Source: a virus
Direction: 5' to 3' (one strand)
DNA length: 26,800 bases
IMG/VR virus record: IMGVR_UViG_3300025108_000316
Location: 1-26,800 of that record
Shown: one piece after another, positions 6,387 to 12,939 of the stretch
Layout of the letters: each line of letters begins with the position of its first letter
How positions within the stretch are numbered: the stretch's first letter is position 1
The notes under the pieces: generated by a model
The model's input: the letters and a program-made list of their open reading frames with translations, nothing else
Told to the model about the DNA's origin: nothing
Database searches by the model: none
Made by a program: the position numbers and the translations under genes

Positions 6387-6617
6387 ATGACAAAACTAAG
6401 ACCATCCCCAGTTACAGTTAAACACGCTATAACAGAAGCTGTTTGGGAATATACACAAAAGCTATCTGAAGCCGAGGCTCCAAAACACGAGCATTTCCCA
6501 ACTGGTTGGCATCGTATTGTGGAAAAGGCTATAGATAAAGCTTACGACAATTATCAAGATAGCGAAATGGGTAAAATAGAAAACGAATTAGAGAGGTTAG
6601 CCAATGCCTTTAAATAA
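6387..6617 (+). CDS. Early hypothetical protein
   Basis: A 76-residue acidic, helical protein starting MTKLRPSPVTVKHAITEAVW and ending ENELERLANAFK. The start at 6387 is chosen over the in-frame ATG at 6360 because AAAAAGGAG sits 7-8 bases before 6387, while 6360 lies inside the operator boxes. It is the first gene of the rightward early operon and overlaps the next by 14 bases. No domain is recognised. Being first suggests very early expression, possibly a host-directed or regulatory factor, but nothing in the sequence proves this. Confidence 0.7.
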   Translation: MTKLRPSPVTVKHAITEAVWEYTQKLSEAEAPKHEHFPTGWHRIVEKAIDKAYDNYQDSEMGKIENELERLANAFK

Positions 6618-6792
6618 TAAAGAAAAGGAGATTATATGGAAAACATTTAAAACACTCAGAAACACATCTAATCAAATAAACGATGTCCATGATTTATGGT
6701 TATCCGATGTAAGAGATATAGAAATAAGTTTTTGGGATTTATATAATAATTTTGATTTTGTAAAAGAAAATTGTGAGAAAGAAAAAAAATGA
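6604..6792 (+). CDS. Early hypothetical protein
   Basis: A 62-residue protein, MPLNNKEKEIIWKTFKTLRN..., with an aromatic, acidic C-terminal half (FWDLYNNFDFVKENCEKEKK). The ATG overlaps the preceding gene by 14 bases with GAGAGG upstream, and its TGA overlaps the ATG of the following gene (ATGA), so it is embedded in a translationally coupled operon. No family is recognised. Confidence 0.65.
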   Translation: MPLNNKEKEIIWKTFKTLRNTSNQINDVHDLWLSDVRDIEISFWDLYNNFDFVKENCEKEKK

Positions 6793-7379
6793 CAAATATA
6801 CCAGAACGATTAAAAGATTTAATTACCGAAGTAGGCTTAACAGAAAGACAAGCCACTTGGAACTGCCACGGTACGCCAGTAATATTACATAAAGCATTAG
6901 AAAAAATAGCTATAAAAGAAAATATAGTTTTTGATGCACCAACTATTATAGAAAGCAATATAAAAGAAAAACACGTTGCTATTTGCGTAACAGGCCATAA
7001 AGACGACGCGACAGCTTGGTCTATAGGCGAGGCCGCACCTTACAACACAACAAATAAATATCCCTACGCTATGGCAGAGAAAAGAGCCAAGGACAGGGTA
7101 ATATTAAAGTTGCTTGAGTTAAGTGGTGATGTTTACAGCGAGGAAGAGGCCGACGAATTTAAAAATCAAAAGCCTAAGAATAGCGAACCAAATTTAAGTA
7201 TCGACCAAGCAGAACGCATAGATGCAATGTTAGAGTTTTACGAAGATTGCAACCTAGAACGTTTTTTAGCCGCAGAAAAGAAATATGAAAAAGTGCTTAA
7301 CATGGTTGGTATAGGCGAAGATGAATATAATAAAATAATCGAAGCACACGATAAAAGAAAAGCGGAGTTGTACTCATGA
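6789..7379 (+). CDS. Probable single-strand annealing/recombination protein (Rad52-like?)
   Basis: A 196-residue protein. Residues 20-45 hold WNCHGTPVILHKALEKIAIKE, the middle is a beta-strand region (HVAICVTGHKDD, AWSIGEAAPYN), then NKYPYAMAEKRAKDRVILKL and a YSEEEADEF acidic motif, followed by a helical tail. The alternating strands and the helix with AMAEKRAKDR recall the Rad52/Sak-type core and its basic DNA-facing helix. The gene lies directly before SSB with an ATGA overlap, the usual place for phage annealing proteins. It would pair complementary strands during recombination-dependent replication. The family assignment is from pattern memory and is not certain; an ERF-like protein is the main alternative. 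Confidence 0.55.
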   Translation: MTNIPERLKDLITEVGLTERQATWNCHGTPVILHKALEKIAIKENIVFDAPTIIESNIKEKHVAICVTGHKDDATAWSIGEAAPYNTTNKYPYAMAEKRAKDRVILKLLELSGDVYSEEEADEFKNQKPKNSEPNLSIDQAERIDAMLEFYEDCNLERFLAAEKKYEKVLNMVGIGEDEYNKIIEAHDKRKAELYS

Positions 7380-7741
7380 AAAATATTACAGCCGTTGGCT
7401 ATCTAACTAAAGATTGCGAAGTTGTTGAAAACGAAAAAAGTTCTTTTGTAAAATTCTCTATAGCTGTCGATGATGGCTATGGTGAAAACAAAGGCACTAT
7501 ATTTTTTGGCGCACGTTACTTTAGAACAAACATTTCACCTTATTTGCTCAAGGGTAAACTTGTTGCAATAACAGGCGATTTAAAAAAGAACGATTACGAA
7601 GGAAAAACATATTTATCAATAAATGCGACAGACGTTAAACTTTTAGGAGGTAAAACTAACGAACCAAAAAGACTAGCCGAAGGGCAAAAAATAGAAAGCA
7701 ATAATGAAGTTAAAGATTTTGACGATGAAATACCATTTTAA
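7376..7741 (+). CDS. ssb: Single-stranded DNA-binding protein
   Basis: A 121-residue OB-fold protein. N-terminal strands ITAVGYLTKDCEVVENEKSS and VKFSIAVDDGYG, the FFGARYFRT segment, and KGKLVAITGDLKKNDYEGKTYLSINATDVKLLGG follow the SSB layout. The acidic tail ends DDEIPF, the motif that bacterial SSBs use to bind recombination and replication partners, so it could recruit host enzymes. It is shorter than E. coli SSB because the flexible linker is reduced. It starts by ATGA overlap with the annealing-type gene, forming a recombination pair. Confidence 0.93.
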   Translation: MKNITAVGYLTKDCEVVENEKSSFVKFSIAVDDGYGENKGTIFFGARYFRTNISPYLLKGKLVAITGDLKKNDYEGKTYLSINATDVKLLGGKTNEPKRLAEGQKIESNNEVKDFDDEIPF

Positions 7742-7755
7742 GAAGGAGTAATATT

Positions 7756-7983
7756 ATGGATACGACTACAACACAAAACTTTAAAATTTTAGAACATTTA
7801 AAAACAGGCAAAACCATAACACCTATAGATGCGCTTATGGAGTTTCATTGTTTACGGTTAGCCGCAAGGGTTTTTAATTTAAGAGAACAAGGGTGGCCTA
7901 TACATACCGATAGAATTACAAATGGCGAAAAAACTTATGCAGAGTATTCTTTAAACCAAGATAAACAAACATGGCCAAACTAA
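7756..7983 (+). CDS. Helix-turn-helix DNA-binding protein (HTH_39-like)
   Basis: A 75-residue protein: FKILEHLKTGKTITPIDALM, then LRLAARVFNLREQGWPIHTDR, and YAEYSL. This pattern belongs to a small winged-HTH family frequent in phages and recalled as PF14090. It should bind DNA, probably as an early regulator, though targets are unknown. GAAGGAGT precedes the ATG by a good distance. The 3' end overlaps the next gene by 13 bases. Confidence 0.82.
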   Translation: MDTTTTQNFKILEHLKTGKTITPIDALMEFHCLRLAARVFNLREQGWPIHTDRITNGEKTYAEYSLNQDKQTWPN

Positions 7984-8366
7984 AGCTACAAGTAATAAAA
8001 AGTGGGGGGCAGTTTATGCCCTCTACTGAGTATGATGCTGTTAAAATAGAAGAGTACAAAGAAGGTCAAGTGTTTGATTTACAGCCGACAGGTAAACGCT
8101 CGAACCCACACCATAATTTATATTGGGCTACACTTAAAAATGTTTGCGATGCTACTAATAGATGGCCTTCCGAACAACATTTACATAGTGAATTAAAATG
8201 GGCGTGTGGTTACGTTAAGATGCGTTGGAATAGTTTAGCAAGCGCACATATGCGTATTATGGACAGCATTTCTTTTGATGATATGAGCCAAAAAGAATTT
8301 AACAGTTATTTTGAATTGTCTATGGAAAAACTAGCGGAGGCAATAGGATATGACCCATTACACTGA
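7971..8366 (+). CDS. DUF1367/NinB-like recombination accessory protein
   Basis: A 131-residue protein. Features are a beta-rich N-terminus ending KEGQVFDLQPTGKRSNPHHN, LYWATLKNVCDATNRWPSEQHLHSELK, and a C-terminal FNSYFELSMEKLAEAIGYDP. The KRSN/LYWA pattern and final helix match phage DUF1367-type proteins and more loosely NinB, an accessory of phage recombination. It lies between SSB/HTH and HNH genes, consistent with a recombination role. It overlaps both neighbours; the ribosome binding site is weak, so coupling to the upstream gene is likely. Confidence 0.7.
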   Translation: MAKLKLQVIKSGGQFMPSTEYDAVKIEEYKEGQVFDLQPTGKRSNPHHNLYWATLKNVCDATNRWPSEQHLHSELKWACGYVKMRWNSLASAHMRIMDSISFDDMSQKEFNSYFELSMEKLAEAIGYDPLH

Positions 8367-8613
8367 CGAGCAAATAATGATAAGGGCAATGCCCTGTCCA
8401 AAGTGTTTTGCAAAACCAAGACAGTTATGTAAAAGAAAACCAAATAAAAATGGCATTATAAGAAACCACGAAGAACGAATGCTTTTATTCCACGACCACG
8501 TTAAGGAATGTTCTTTTGGTTCTATGTATTTTCAAGGATACTCCGTTGCTACTACACAAAAAAGTTTTGACGAAATGCAAGAATATGAAAGTTTACTGGA
8601 ACCATATGAGTAA
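8350..8613 (+). CDS. Small zinc-finger protein
   Basis: An 87-residue protein with CPKC at residues 16-19, a third cysteine at 27 (LCKRK) and H40 in IIRNHEERM. This C-x2-C-x7-C-x12-H pattern is typical of short phage zinc-binding proteins. The C-terminal half is acidic with no motif. It probably binds nucleic acid or a partner protein through the zinc knuckle. GGAGG lies about 10 bases upstream of the ATG, and the gene overlaps the HNH gene by 8 bases. Confidence 0.8.
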   Translation: MTHYTDEQIMIRAMPCPKCFAKPRQLCKRKPNKNGIIRNHEERMLLFHDHVKECSFGSMYFQGYSVATTQKSFDEMQEYESLLEPYE

Positions 8614-8935
8614 TCTAACCAACCGACCACCGCTTGGGTTAAAAGCAGATAAAACAAAACGCAATGCAAAGTATTTAGACAAGATTAGAGAAATGCCGTG
8701 TTGCGTTTGTAAGAAGTTTGGCGAGGTACAGTACAGCCCAACAACAGCGCACCACCCTATTCACGATAGGTTTAGTATGGCTAAAGCAAGCGACCTCGAT
8801 GCTATACCTCTATGCGAAGGACATCATCAGGGTTTATGGGATAAGTCTAAATTAGCTATTCACGACAGTAAAAAAGCATGGCGAGAAAAATACGGAGCTG
8901 ATTGGTCTTATATTGTCCAAGACACCGCCATATAA
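8606..8935 (+). CDS. HNH-type nuclease (YbcO/Ref-like)
   Basis: A 109-residue protein. A zinc knuckle PCCVCKK (C32, C35) is followed by TTAHHPIHDRF (H49, H50) and DAIPLCEGHHQGLWD (C70, H73, H74), matching compact HNH nucleases such as YbcO and the P1 Ref family. It should cleave DNA with a divalent metal, likely in recombination. The start at 8606 is chosen because an upstream in-frame ATG at 8516 lies deep inside the zinc-finger gene and its translation is not protein-like. The 3' end overlaps the convergent RusA gene by 28 bases. Confidence 0.83.
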   Translation: MSNLTNRPPLGLKADKTKRNAKYLDKIREMPCCVCKKFGEVQYSPTTAHHPIHDRFSMAKASDLDAIPLCEGHHQGLWDKSKLAIHDSKKAWREKYGADWSYIVQDTAI

Positions 8936-9342
8936 AGAACTGGACCGCGCTCTGGGTGGCAGTAAACCTTTTTAGCGTTAACACTAGTAACTTGGTTATC
9001 AGAGTAATACACAACGCCCTCTATGCCGTCTAAAGCCGATTTTATAATGTTGTCTATGTCTGGTTTAGATGTTGGAAGAATAGCACCGTATTCTGCTTCC
9101 ATTTTTTTAACCTTAGACCATGATTTAGGAATATCCATAAATGCTATAATATCAACATGGCAAAATTTTGCTGTTGGGTCTAATTTTAATTCACGCATTT
9201 TTTTCCATGATGCCGCGTGTATTCTTGTTTCGTAATCGCGTGTTTTTTCTGGCGTATAAGCATGACCATTACGAGTGAAGCGAGGCCGACCCTTTCCTTG
9301 AGGTTGCCCTGTTACTTCTATTTCTACTTTTATTAATTCCAT
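8908..9342 (-). CDS. rusA: RusA-family Holliday junction resolvase
   Basis: A 144-residue endonuclease. The N-terminus VTGQPQGKGRPRFTRNGHAYTP and the active-site region TSKPDIDNIIKSALDGIEG...VVYYSDNQV give the RusA acidic triad D95, D97 and D115, spaced like E. coli D70, D72 and D91. It resolves four-way junctions made during recombination-dependent replication, or trims branched DNA before packaging. It is transcribed against the rest of the recombination cluster, with its stop inside the HNH gene. No Shine-Dalgarno sequence is visible before its ATG. Confidence 0.92.
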   Translation of the reverse strand: MELIKVEIEVTGQPQGKGRPRFTRNGHAYTPEKTRDYETRIHAASWKKMRELKLDPTAKFCHVDIIAFMDIPKSWSKVKKMEAEYGAILPTSKPDIDNIIKSALDGIEGVVYYSDNQVTSVNAKKVYCHPERGPVLYMAVSWTI

Positions 9343-9360
9343 AAAGTTAGGAATAGCAGA

Positions 9361-9387
9361 TAGCCCCCGAAGGGGCTAACTATTTTT
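9361..9387 (+). terminator. Intrinsic terminator, best in the rightward direction
   Basis: TAGCCCC (9361-9367) and GGGGCTA (9372-9378) form a perfect 7-bp stem around CGAA, followed by ACTATTTTT (9379-9387). Rightward it would end the early transcript that reads past the HNH gene antisense to RusA. Leftward the loop is a stable TTCG tetraloop but the downstream sequence is not U-rich, so leftward RusA transcripts may pass. Confidence 0.65.
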
Positions 9388-9405
9388 AATATCTTAGCAT
9401 TTCGG

Positions 9406-9813
9406 TTAAAATTCTTTTGCCTTGTGAACAGACTTAATAAGTTTATCAGTATAACCCCGCCCATAAACGGAGCCATTTTTTCTTAACTTGGGAAGCTCAA
9501 CTTCCAAAGTTGGTAGTCTTAACCCTGCATCGAAAAGACATTCTTTTTTCTTAATGTCAGTGTCATAACCCCAAACTCCTGATTGCGTCCAAGTAAAATT
9601 TTCATGTTTAGAAGCATCATATAAATTAACGTCTATCCATTTATTGTCTAAATTCCAATAAGTTCCAAAACTACTTTGTACTTCTTGAAGAACATCAACA
9701 ACTGACCTTACTTTTCCTTGCCTTACAGCATGAGCATTTCCCGCGCCTATAAAAACCAGTGCTAAATACCAGTCATCACTTTTCAACGCAGAGCGTCTAG
9801 TTACATTAGTCAT
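9406..9813 (-). CDS. Hypothetical protein
   Basis: A 135-residue protein starting MTNVTRRSALKSDDWYLAL and ending DKLIKSVHKAKEF. It is rich in aromatic residues in the middle (FGTYWNLDNKWIDVNLYD, FTWTQSGVWGYD). There is no transmembrane segment and no recognised domain. AAAAGGAAAA lies before the ATG. It probably has its own leftward promoter (9874-9902) and is followed by RusA 63 bases further on, so the two may share a transcript. Confidence 0.7.
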   Translation of the reverse strand: MTNVTRRSALKSDDWYLALVFIGAGNAHAVRQGKVRSVVDVLQEVQSSFGTYWNLDNKWIDVNLYDASKHENFTWTQSGVWGYDTDIKKKECLFDAGLRLPTLEVELPKLRKNGSVYGRGYTDKLIKSVHKAKEF

Positions 9814-9873
9814 AGACTTTTCCTTTTTGCTAAATTGTCAAATAACGTACAAGTAAATTTTTCTTGTAAGTAA

Positions 9874-9902
9874 AGGATACTATATATTTTTGTAAATGTC
9901 GA
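9874..9902 (-). promoter_or_regulatory. Candidate leftward promoter
   Basis: On the minus strand, TCGACA (9902-9897), 17 bases, TATCCT (9879-9874). It would serve the gene starting at 9813. The -10 is moderate. It lies back to back with the rightward promoter at 9949-9977. Confidence 0.4.
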
Positions 9903-9918
9903 GAGGTTTTTTTGTAAA

Positions 9919-9977
9919 GTTACGTTACGTTATTTACGAATTTAATACTGGACACTTACGTTTTTTTACGCTATCAT
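9919..9977 (+). promoter_or_regulatory. TTACG operator-like array and rightward sigma70-like promoter
   Basis: The promoter is TGGACA (9949-9954), 17 bases, TATCAT (9972-9977), upstream of the gene at 10008. TTACG occurs at 9920, 9925, 9934, 9956 and 9966: five copies in about 50 bases, two of them inside the spacer. The same hexamer and TTACG-T7 spacer are found at 2962-2990. The remaining part of the 194-base gap (9814-10007) holds the leftward promoter and an ACAAG/CTTGT inverted pair near 9849-9866. Confidence 0.6.
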
Positions 9978-10007
9978 TAACGTATAAGCAAAAAGGAATA
10001 AATTAAA

Positions 10008-10139
10008 ATGAAATATTACGGACATGAAATTTTTGACGAACGCGAAGTAGACAAAGGTTTTGAGGTAGAAATGTTTGGATGGATTTATGAGTTTGAAACG
10101 GTAGAGGAAGCAAAAAAGTTTATAAAAGAAAACAAGTAA
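10008..10139 (+). CDS. 43-residue hypothetical protein
   Basis: A short soluble protein, MKYYGHEIFDEREVDKGFEV, continuing to YEFETVEEAKKFIKENK. AAAAGGAA lies 10 bases before the ATG and a good promoter sits at 9949-9977. The strand-then-helix pattern with a closing EEAKKFI helix suggests a small alpha/beta domain. It is similar in design to the isolated gene at 3017-3229, which has the same promoter type and a comparable EDAMTYAK helix, but the sequences are not clearly homologous. Confidence 0.65.
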   Translation: MKYYGHEIFDEREVDKGFEVEMFGWIYEFETVEEAKKFIKENK

Positions 10140-10153
10140 CTTTAACCCTAGCG

Positions 10154-10168
10154 GGGGGGCAACCCCCC
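10154..10168 (+). other. GC-rich hairpin
   Basis: GGGGGG (10154-10159), CAA, CCCCCC (10163-10168): a very stable short hairpin in the 44-base gap between two plus-strand genes. There is no T tract, so it is either a weak or factor-dependent terminator or an mRNA-stabilising element. The next gene's AAAGGAG follows two bases later. Confidence 0.5.
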
Positions 10169-10183
10169 AGAAAGGAGCCTCAC

Positions 10184-10543
10184 ATGGCTTATACACCGCG
10201 CACTAAAAACCCAATTACTTTTGGCATATCTCTAACTGGCCAGAAATATTACACTAGCACAGAGGTCGAACACTTTTGGGAATGTGCCGATAATATCAAG
10301 CCGCTTCAATTAATGCACGATTATCGTGATTTTCTGAAAGCTTGGTTGCATGGCAAAATTAAAAAAAGCACCTTAGTCGATAGTGAAGTGCTTAAATTAT
10401 TTGCAGGCGATTTAGATAATCGTGCCGACATTGACTACCGCGAAGGGCATTGGGAAGATGACCCCAACATAGTTGCAGGCGGTAAATACTTTGCTAAAAA
10501 ACAAGCGGAGTTATACTCACACATTAAAAAGAAAGGGGCTTAA
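10184..10543 (+). CDS. Hypothetical protein
   Basis: A 119-residue protein, MAYTPRTKNPITFGISLTGQ..., with central helices (LMHDYRDFLKAWLHGKIKK, SEVLKLFAGDLDNRAD) and an acidic, aromatic segment (YREGHWEDDPN). No domain is recognised. AAAGGAG lies 9-10 bases before the ATG. The stop codon falls in the loop of a hairpin (10535-10550). Confidence 0.7.
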   Translation: MAYTPRTKNPITFGISLTGQKYYTSTEVEHFWECADNIKPLQLMHDYRDFLKAWLHGKIKKSTLVDSEVLKLFAGDLDNRADIDYREGHWEDDPNIVAGGKYFAKKQAELYSHIKKKGA

Positions 10544-10550
10544 CAGCCCC
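10535..10550 (-). terminator. Hairpin terminator, best in the leftward direction
   Basis: GGGGCT (10535-10540) pairs with AGCCCC (10545-10550) around TAAC, which includes the stop codon. Reading leftwards, the stem is followed by TTTCTTTTT, a good U tract. It would stop antisense leftward transcription arriving from the lysis operon; rightwards it lacks a U tract. Confidence 0.55.
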
Positions 10551-10584
10551 CTAAAAATAAATTAATAATTTACAAAAAAAGGAG

Positions 10585-10613
10585 TTTACACTTACAAATT
10601 TTTAATTTATAAC
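10585..10613 (+). promoter_or_regulatory. Sigma70-like promoter for the DUF932 operon
   Basis: TTTACA (10585-10590), 17 bases, TATAAC (10608-10613). The gene starts at 10639. TTTACA also occurs at 10570-10575 and CTTACA at 10591-10596, so the TTTAC box seen in the other control regions recurs here. Confidence 0.6.
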
Positions 10614-10638
10614 TGACGTAGCAATAAAGGAGATGTAT

Positions 10639-11466
10639 ATGCTAGATTTTACAAACGATTATGATTTTAACATTTTGGAACTGCCACTAATACCACAAGG
10701 CATGACAACACCTGTGGATGGTTGGAAGCTACTGGTACGGGAAGACACTGGCGAACACCTACACGTTCACAAGGCAAGCTATAAGGTACTACCACACGCC
10801 GACGTAGTTCAGGCCACCGAAGACGCTCTAAAGGCTGTTAACATATCAAATGATTATGACTTTAACGTTTATTGCCATGAGCAAGGTAAAAAGCTTGAAA
10901 TAGATATTAAGTTTAACAACCTTGTAACTGAGCCAGAAGTTGGTGACCATGTAATGTTTAGAGTAAAAGGTTTTAACTCTTATGACGGACATTGGGCATA
11001 TCAAACAGTGGCCGATGCTTTTAGACTATGGTGCAAAAATGGTTGCGTTACACCTGACAGCGTTACCGCAATATGGCAACGACACACCAACAGCATTTCA
11101 GTAGAAGGCATAGAGAAAAAAATCAAACTAGGCTTGGAAACATTTTGGAATCAAAAAGAACAATGGCAAGCTTGGATGAAAACCAAAGTAGAGAAGGAGC
11201 GAGTAGAAAACCTGTTTAAAAAACGTTTAGTTAAAATTAACTCTAAAACTACAGAAGAAACCCATAACAAAAAACAACTAGAAAACCTTATGGGGCAACT
11301 AGACCAAGAGTTTAAACACTTAGGCCAAAACAAATGGGCGGTTTACAACTGCATGACGCATTGGGCAACCCATACAACAGACACTAAAAGGCCGCACAAT
11401 GTAACCCGCGAAAGAGAAAGAGCAGTTGGCCAAGTTTTAAATACAAAGCAGTGGCTAGGAATATAA
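10639..11466 (+). CDS. DUF932 phage/plasmid-like protein
   Basis: A 275-residue protein of the DUF932 family, found in phages, plasmids and genomic islands. It shows PVDGWKLLVREDTGEHLHVH, YKVLPHADVVQATEDALKAV, a beta-rich middle, AFRLWCKNGCV and RHTNSISVEG, a charged helical region, and a closing NVTRERERAVGQVLNTKQWL helix. The biochemical function is unknown; family members are thought to act in DNA metabolism. The start is set at 10639 rather than the in-frame ATG at 10633, because AGGAG ends at 10632, which would leave no spacing for the earlier ATG. It has its own promoter and is the largest gene of the second rightward block. Confidence 0.85.
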   Translation: MLDFTNDYDFNILELPLIPQGMTTPVDGWKLLVREDTGEHLHVHKASYKVLPHADVVQATEDALKAVNISNDYDFNVYCHEQGKKLEIDIKFNNLVTEPEVGDHVMFRVKGFNSYDGHWAYQTVADAFRLWCKNGCVTPDSVTAIWQRHTNSISVEGIEKKIKLGLETFWNQKEQWQAWMKTKVEKERVENLFKKRLVKINSKTTEETHNKKQLENLMGQLDQEFKHLGQNKWAVYNCMTHWATHTTDTKRPHNVTRERERAVGQVLNTKQWLGI

Positions 11467-11468
11467 AC

Positions 11469-11489
11469 GGCGAGGGCGAAAGCCCTCCC
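11469..11489 (+). other. GNRA-loop hairpin after the DUF932 gene
   Basis: GAGGGC (11472-11477), GAAA, GCCCTC (11482-11487), extended by two G-C pairs outside a bulged C. It starts 3 bases after the stop codon. No T tract follows, so stabilisation of the 3' end or factor-dependent termination is more likely than intrinsic termination. The rest of the 128-base gap to 11594 holds nothing else I can name. Confidence 0.5.
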
Positions 11490-11594
11490 ACTATTGGAAA
11501 CCTCGTAAAAAAAGCGGGTAATTACGTTATACCCCCTTTACCTTTACATATCTACCAATTATACTTGACGTATATTAAGAAAGAGGATTTTAAA

Positions 11595-11864
11595 ATGATT
11601 TACCAAGTAACCACAGACATCGAAATAGAAGTTCGAGGCCAAGAGTTTGTTATAGATATTTTCGCAGATGTAGATGGCGACTATGTTCCTGATAACATCG
11701 ACCTACAATGGAAAAATACAGAAACCCTTCGTCACAGAGATTTACCGAAGCGTTTTAAGGCTTATGTCGAAAAACATTTTGACGATGAAATAAACCAAGC
11801 AATTTGTTCAGCACCTTTAGAATATAGCGACAGTTTATACGATGCTTGGAAGGAGGATTTCTAA
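11595..11864 (+). CDS. Hypothetical protein
   Basis: An 89-residue acidic protein: strands MIYQVTTDIEIEVRGQEFVI and DIFADVDGDYVPDNI, then helices ending YDAWKEDF. The start is set at 11595, with AGAGGA upstream. An in-frame ATG at 11451 would extend across the end of the DUF932 gene and the hairpin and adds non-protein-like sequence. The DVDGDYVPDNID segment resembles an acidic calcium-type loop but lacks the full EF-hand pattern. Its TAA overlaps the next ATG. Confidence 0.68.
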   Translation: MIYQVTTDIEIEVRGQEFVIDIFADVDGDYVPDNIDLQWKNTETLRHRDLPKRFKAYVEKHFDDEINQAICSAPLEYSDSLYDAWKEDF

Positions 11865-12121
11865 TGAATTACGATACTTCAATATTATCAGAGTGGGTTA
11901 CCAAAAAAGGCAATAAGTTTTATTGCACACGTTTCAATGGTTCGATGCGCTACATCGGTTGTTTCGAAGCTGTTTCAGATGGAACTAGAAACCCTGATAT
12001 GAGCCGATTAGATTGGAAACCAATTATGGACGTTGAAGATGGTGCTAAATATGTTGGCGATTTTACAAGCACTGTAAACAATAATGTTTATAAACTTTGG
12101 ATTGGTGCTAAAAATGATTGA
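11864..12121 (+). CDS. Hypothetical protein
   Basis: An 85-residue protein, MNYDTSILSEWVTKKGNKFY, with two cysteines (FYCTRF, YIGCFE) and a beta-rich profile. The start at 11864 is favoured over an in-frame ATG at 11846 because AGGAGG lies 7 bases before it and the ATG overlaps the previous stop (TAATG). No family is recognised. Confidence 0.68.
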   Translation: MNYDTSILSEWVTKKGNKFYCTRFNGSMRYIGCFEAVSDGTRNPDMSRLDWKPIMDVEDGAKYVGDFTSTVNNNVYKLWIGAKND

Positions 12122-12209
12122 TTGGCAAGATAAAATAATTTTTGTGGCTATGATTATAATGATGATTATAGCCGCCCTTAACATAGACAGCTTTATGGTG
12201 ATCCAATGA
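12114..12209 (+). CDS. 31-residue single-span membrane peptide
   Basis: This short gene encodes MIDWQDKIIFVAMIIMMIIA followed by ALNIDSFMVIQ. One hydrophobic helix covers residues about 8-22. The ATG overlaps the end of the previous gene by 8 bases, and its TGA overlaps the next ATG (ATGA), giving coupling on both sides. Such peptides in phage early operons often act on host membrane proteins, but no function can be assigned here. Confidence 0.5.
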   Translation: MIDWQDKIIFVAMIIMMIIAALNIDSFMVIQ

Positions 12210-12391
12210 GTAGAAAGATAAAAGTCGAACTGACTGAAAACCAATATTTGACCATTGCACAAGCATTAGACAGTCATTGCCTTGATATAATGGCTGGTGA
12301 ATACATAGACAATCTAATCGCTACAGAAAACAGAGTAATTAATAACGCTCTTACGGCTATGACTAAAGGTTATAAAGAATGGAAGAAGTAA
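12206..12391 (+). CDS. Hypothetical helical protein
   Basis: A 61-residue protein, MSRKIKVELTENQYLTIAQA, mostly helical, ending MTKGYKEWKK. The opening KIKVELTENQYLTIAQAL resembles a ribbon-helix-helix-like start (strand then helix), which would suggest DNA binding, but the match is loose. It is coupled to both neighbours by overlapping start and stop codons. Confidence 0.62.
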   Translation: MSRKIKVELTENQYLTIAQALDSHCLDIMAGEYIDNLIATENRVINNALTAMTKGYKEWKK

Positions 12392-12516
12392 TGAACCCTG
12401 ATGACACAGAAGAAAATTATAACGAAGATTGCGACTGCTACGGTTGCGCCACAATGAGACGCGAATGTTGGTATGATTACATAGAAAGAAAAAGGAGAGA
12501 AAGAAATGAAAAGTAA
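12391..12516 (+). CDS. 41-residue cysteine-rich peptide
   Basis: This gene encodes MNPDDTEENYNEDCDCYGCA and then TMRRECWYDYIERKRRERNEK. Four cysteines (C-x-C-x2-C and a later C) in an acidic first half suggest metal binding; the second half is strongly basic. The ATG overlaps the previous stop (TAATG). An in-frame ATG at 12379 is an alternative start adding four residues. It overlaps the next gene by 11 bases. Confidence 0.5.
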   Translation: MNPDDTEENYNEDCDCYGCATMRRECWYDYIERKRRERNEK

Positions 12517-12748
12517 AAGAACAAAAACACCTTTAACTAGAACAGAATTAGAACATTTTGTTTTAAATCACATAGCAACATGGGTAGAGGAAGAAGCTGA
12601 ACAGTTTAATTACGAAGAAAAAAACTTTTACGATTTACCTCAACTCTATAGAAATGAAATGGACACATTTACAAACTTGTTTCGCTCTAGATGGTTTGAT
12701 TACGAAAAAGAAAATAATCTAAGAAGTAGAGGAACCGTTATAACTTAA
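12506..12748 (+). CDS. Hypothetical protein
   Basis: An 80-residue, highly charged helical protein: TRTELEHFVLNHIATWVEEE, then EQFNYEEKNFYDLPQLYR and FRSRWFDYEKENNLRSRG. AAGGAGA precedes the ATG by a good distance. No domain is recognised. It lies in the coupled run of small plus-strand genes. Confidence 0.65.
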   Translation: MKSKRTKTPLTRTELEHFVLNHIATWVEEEAEQFNYEEKNFYDLPQLYRNEMDTFTNLFRSRWFDYEKENNLRSRGTVIT

Positions 12749-12759
12749 AGGAGGCAGTT

Positions 12760-12939
12760 ATGGAAATAAAACCAGAAGATAGGGACACTAGAGACAGTAT
12801 AAAAAGACAAATAGATAGGCTAGAACCTTTAGCTTTACTACCAAAATCACCGCCATCAGTTAAACAAGAATATAGAGAAGCAAAAGAAGCTATGGCAACA
12901 TTAGTTAAAAAACTTAGAGAGGAAGGAGTTAGAATATGA
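12760..12939 (+). CDS. Hypothetical small helical protein
   Basis: A 59-residue protein, MEIKPEDRDTRDSIKRQIDR, then LEPLALLPKSPPSVKQEYRE and a final basic helix. AAAGGAGG lies just before the ATG and its TGA overlaps the next ATG (ATGA), so translation is well supported despite the short length. Two helices joined by a proline-rich turn are likely; the function is unknown. Confidence 0.6.
   Translation: MEIKPEDRDTRDSIKRQIDRLEPLALLPKSPPSVKQEYREAKEAMATLVKKLREEGVRI

Noticed and set aside
11451-11594. Longer start for the gene at 11595-11864
   Set aside because: The extension overlaps the DUF932 end and a hairpin, has no ribosome binding site and adds non-protein-like sequence.
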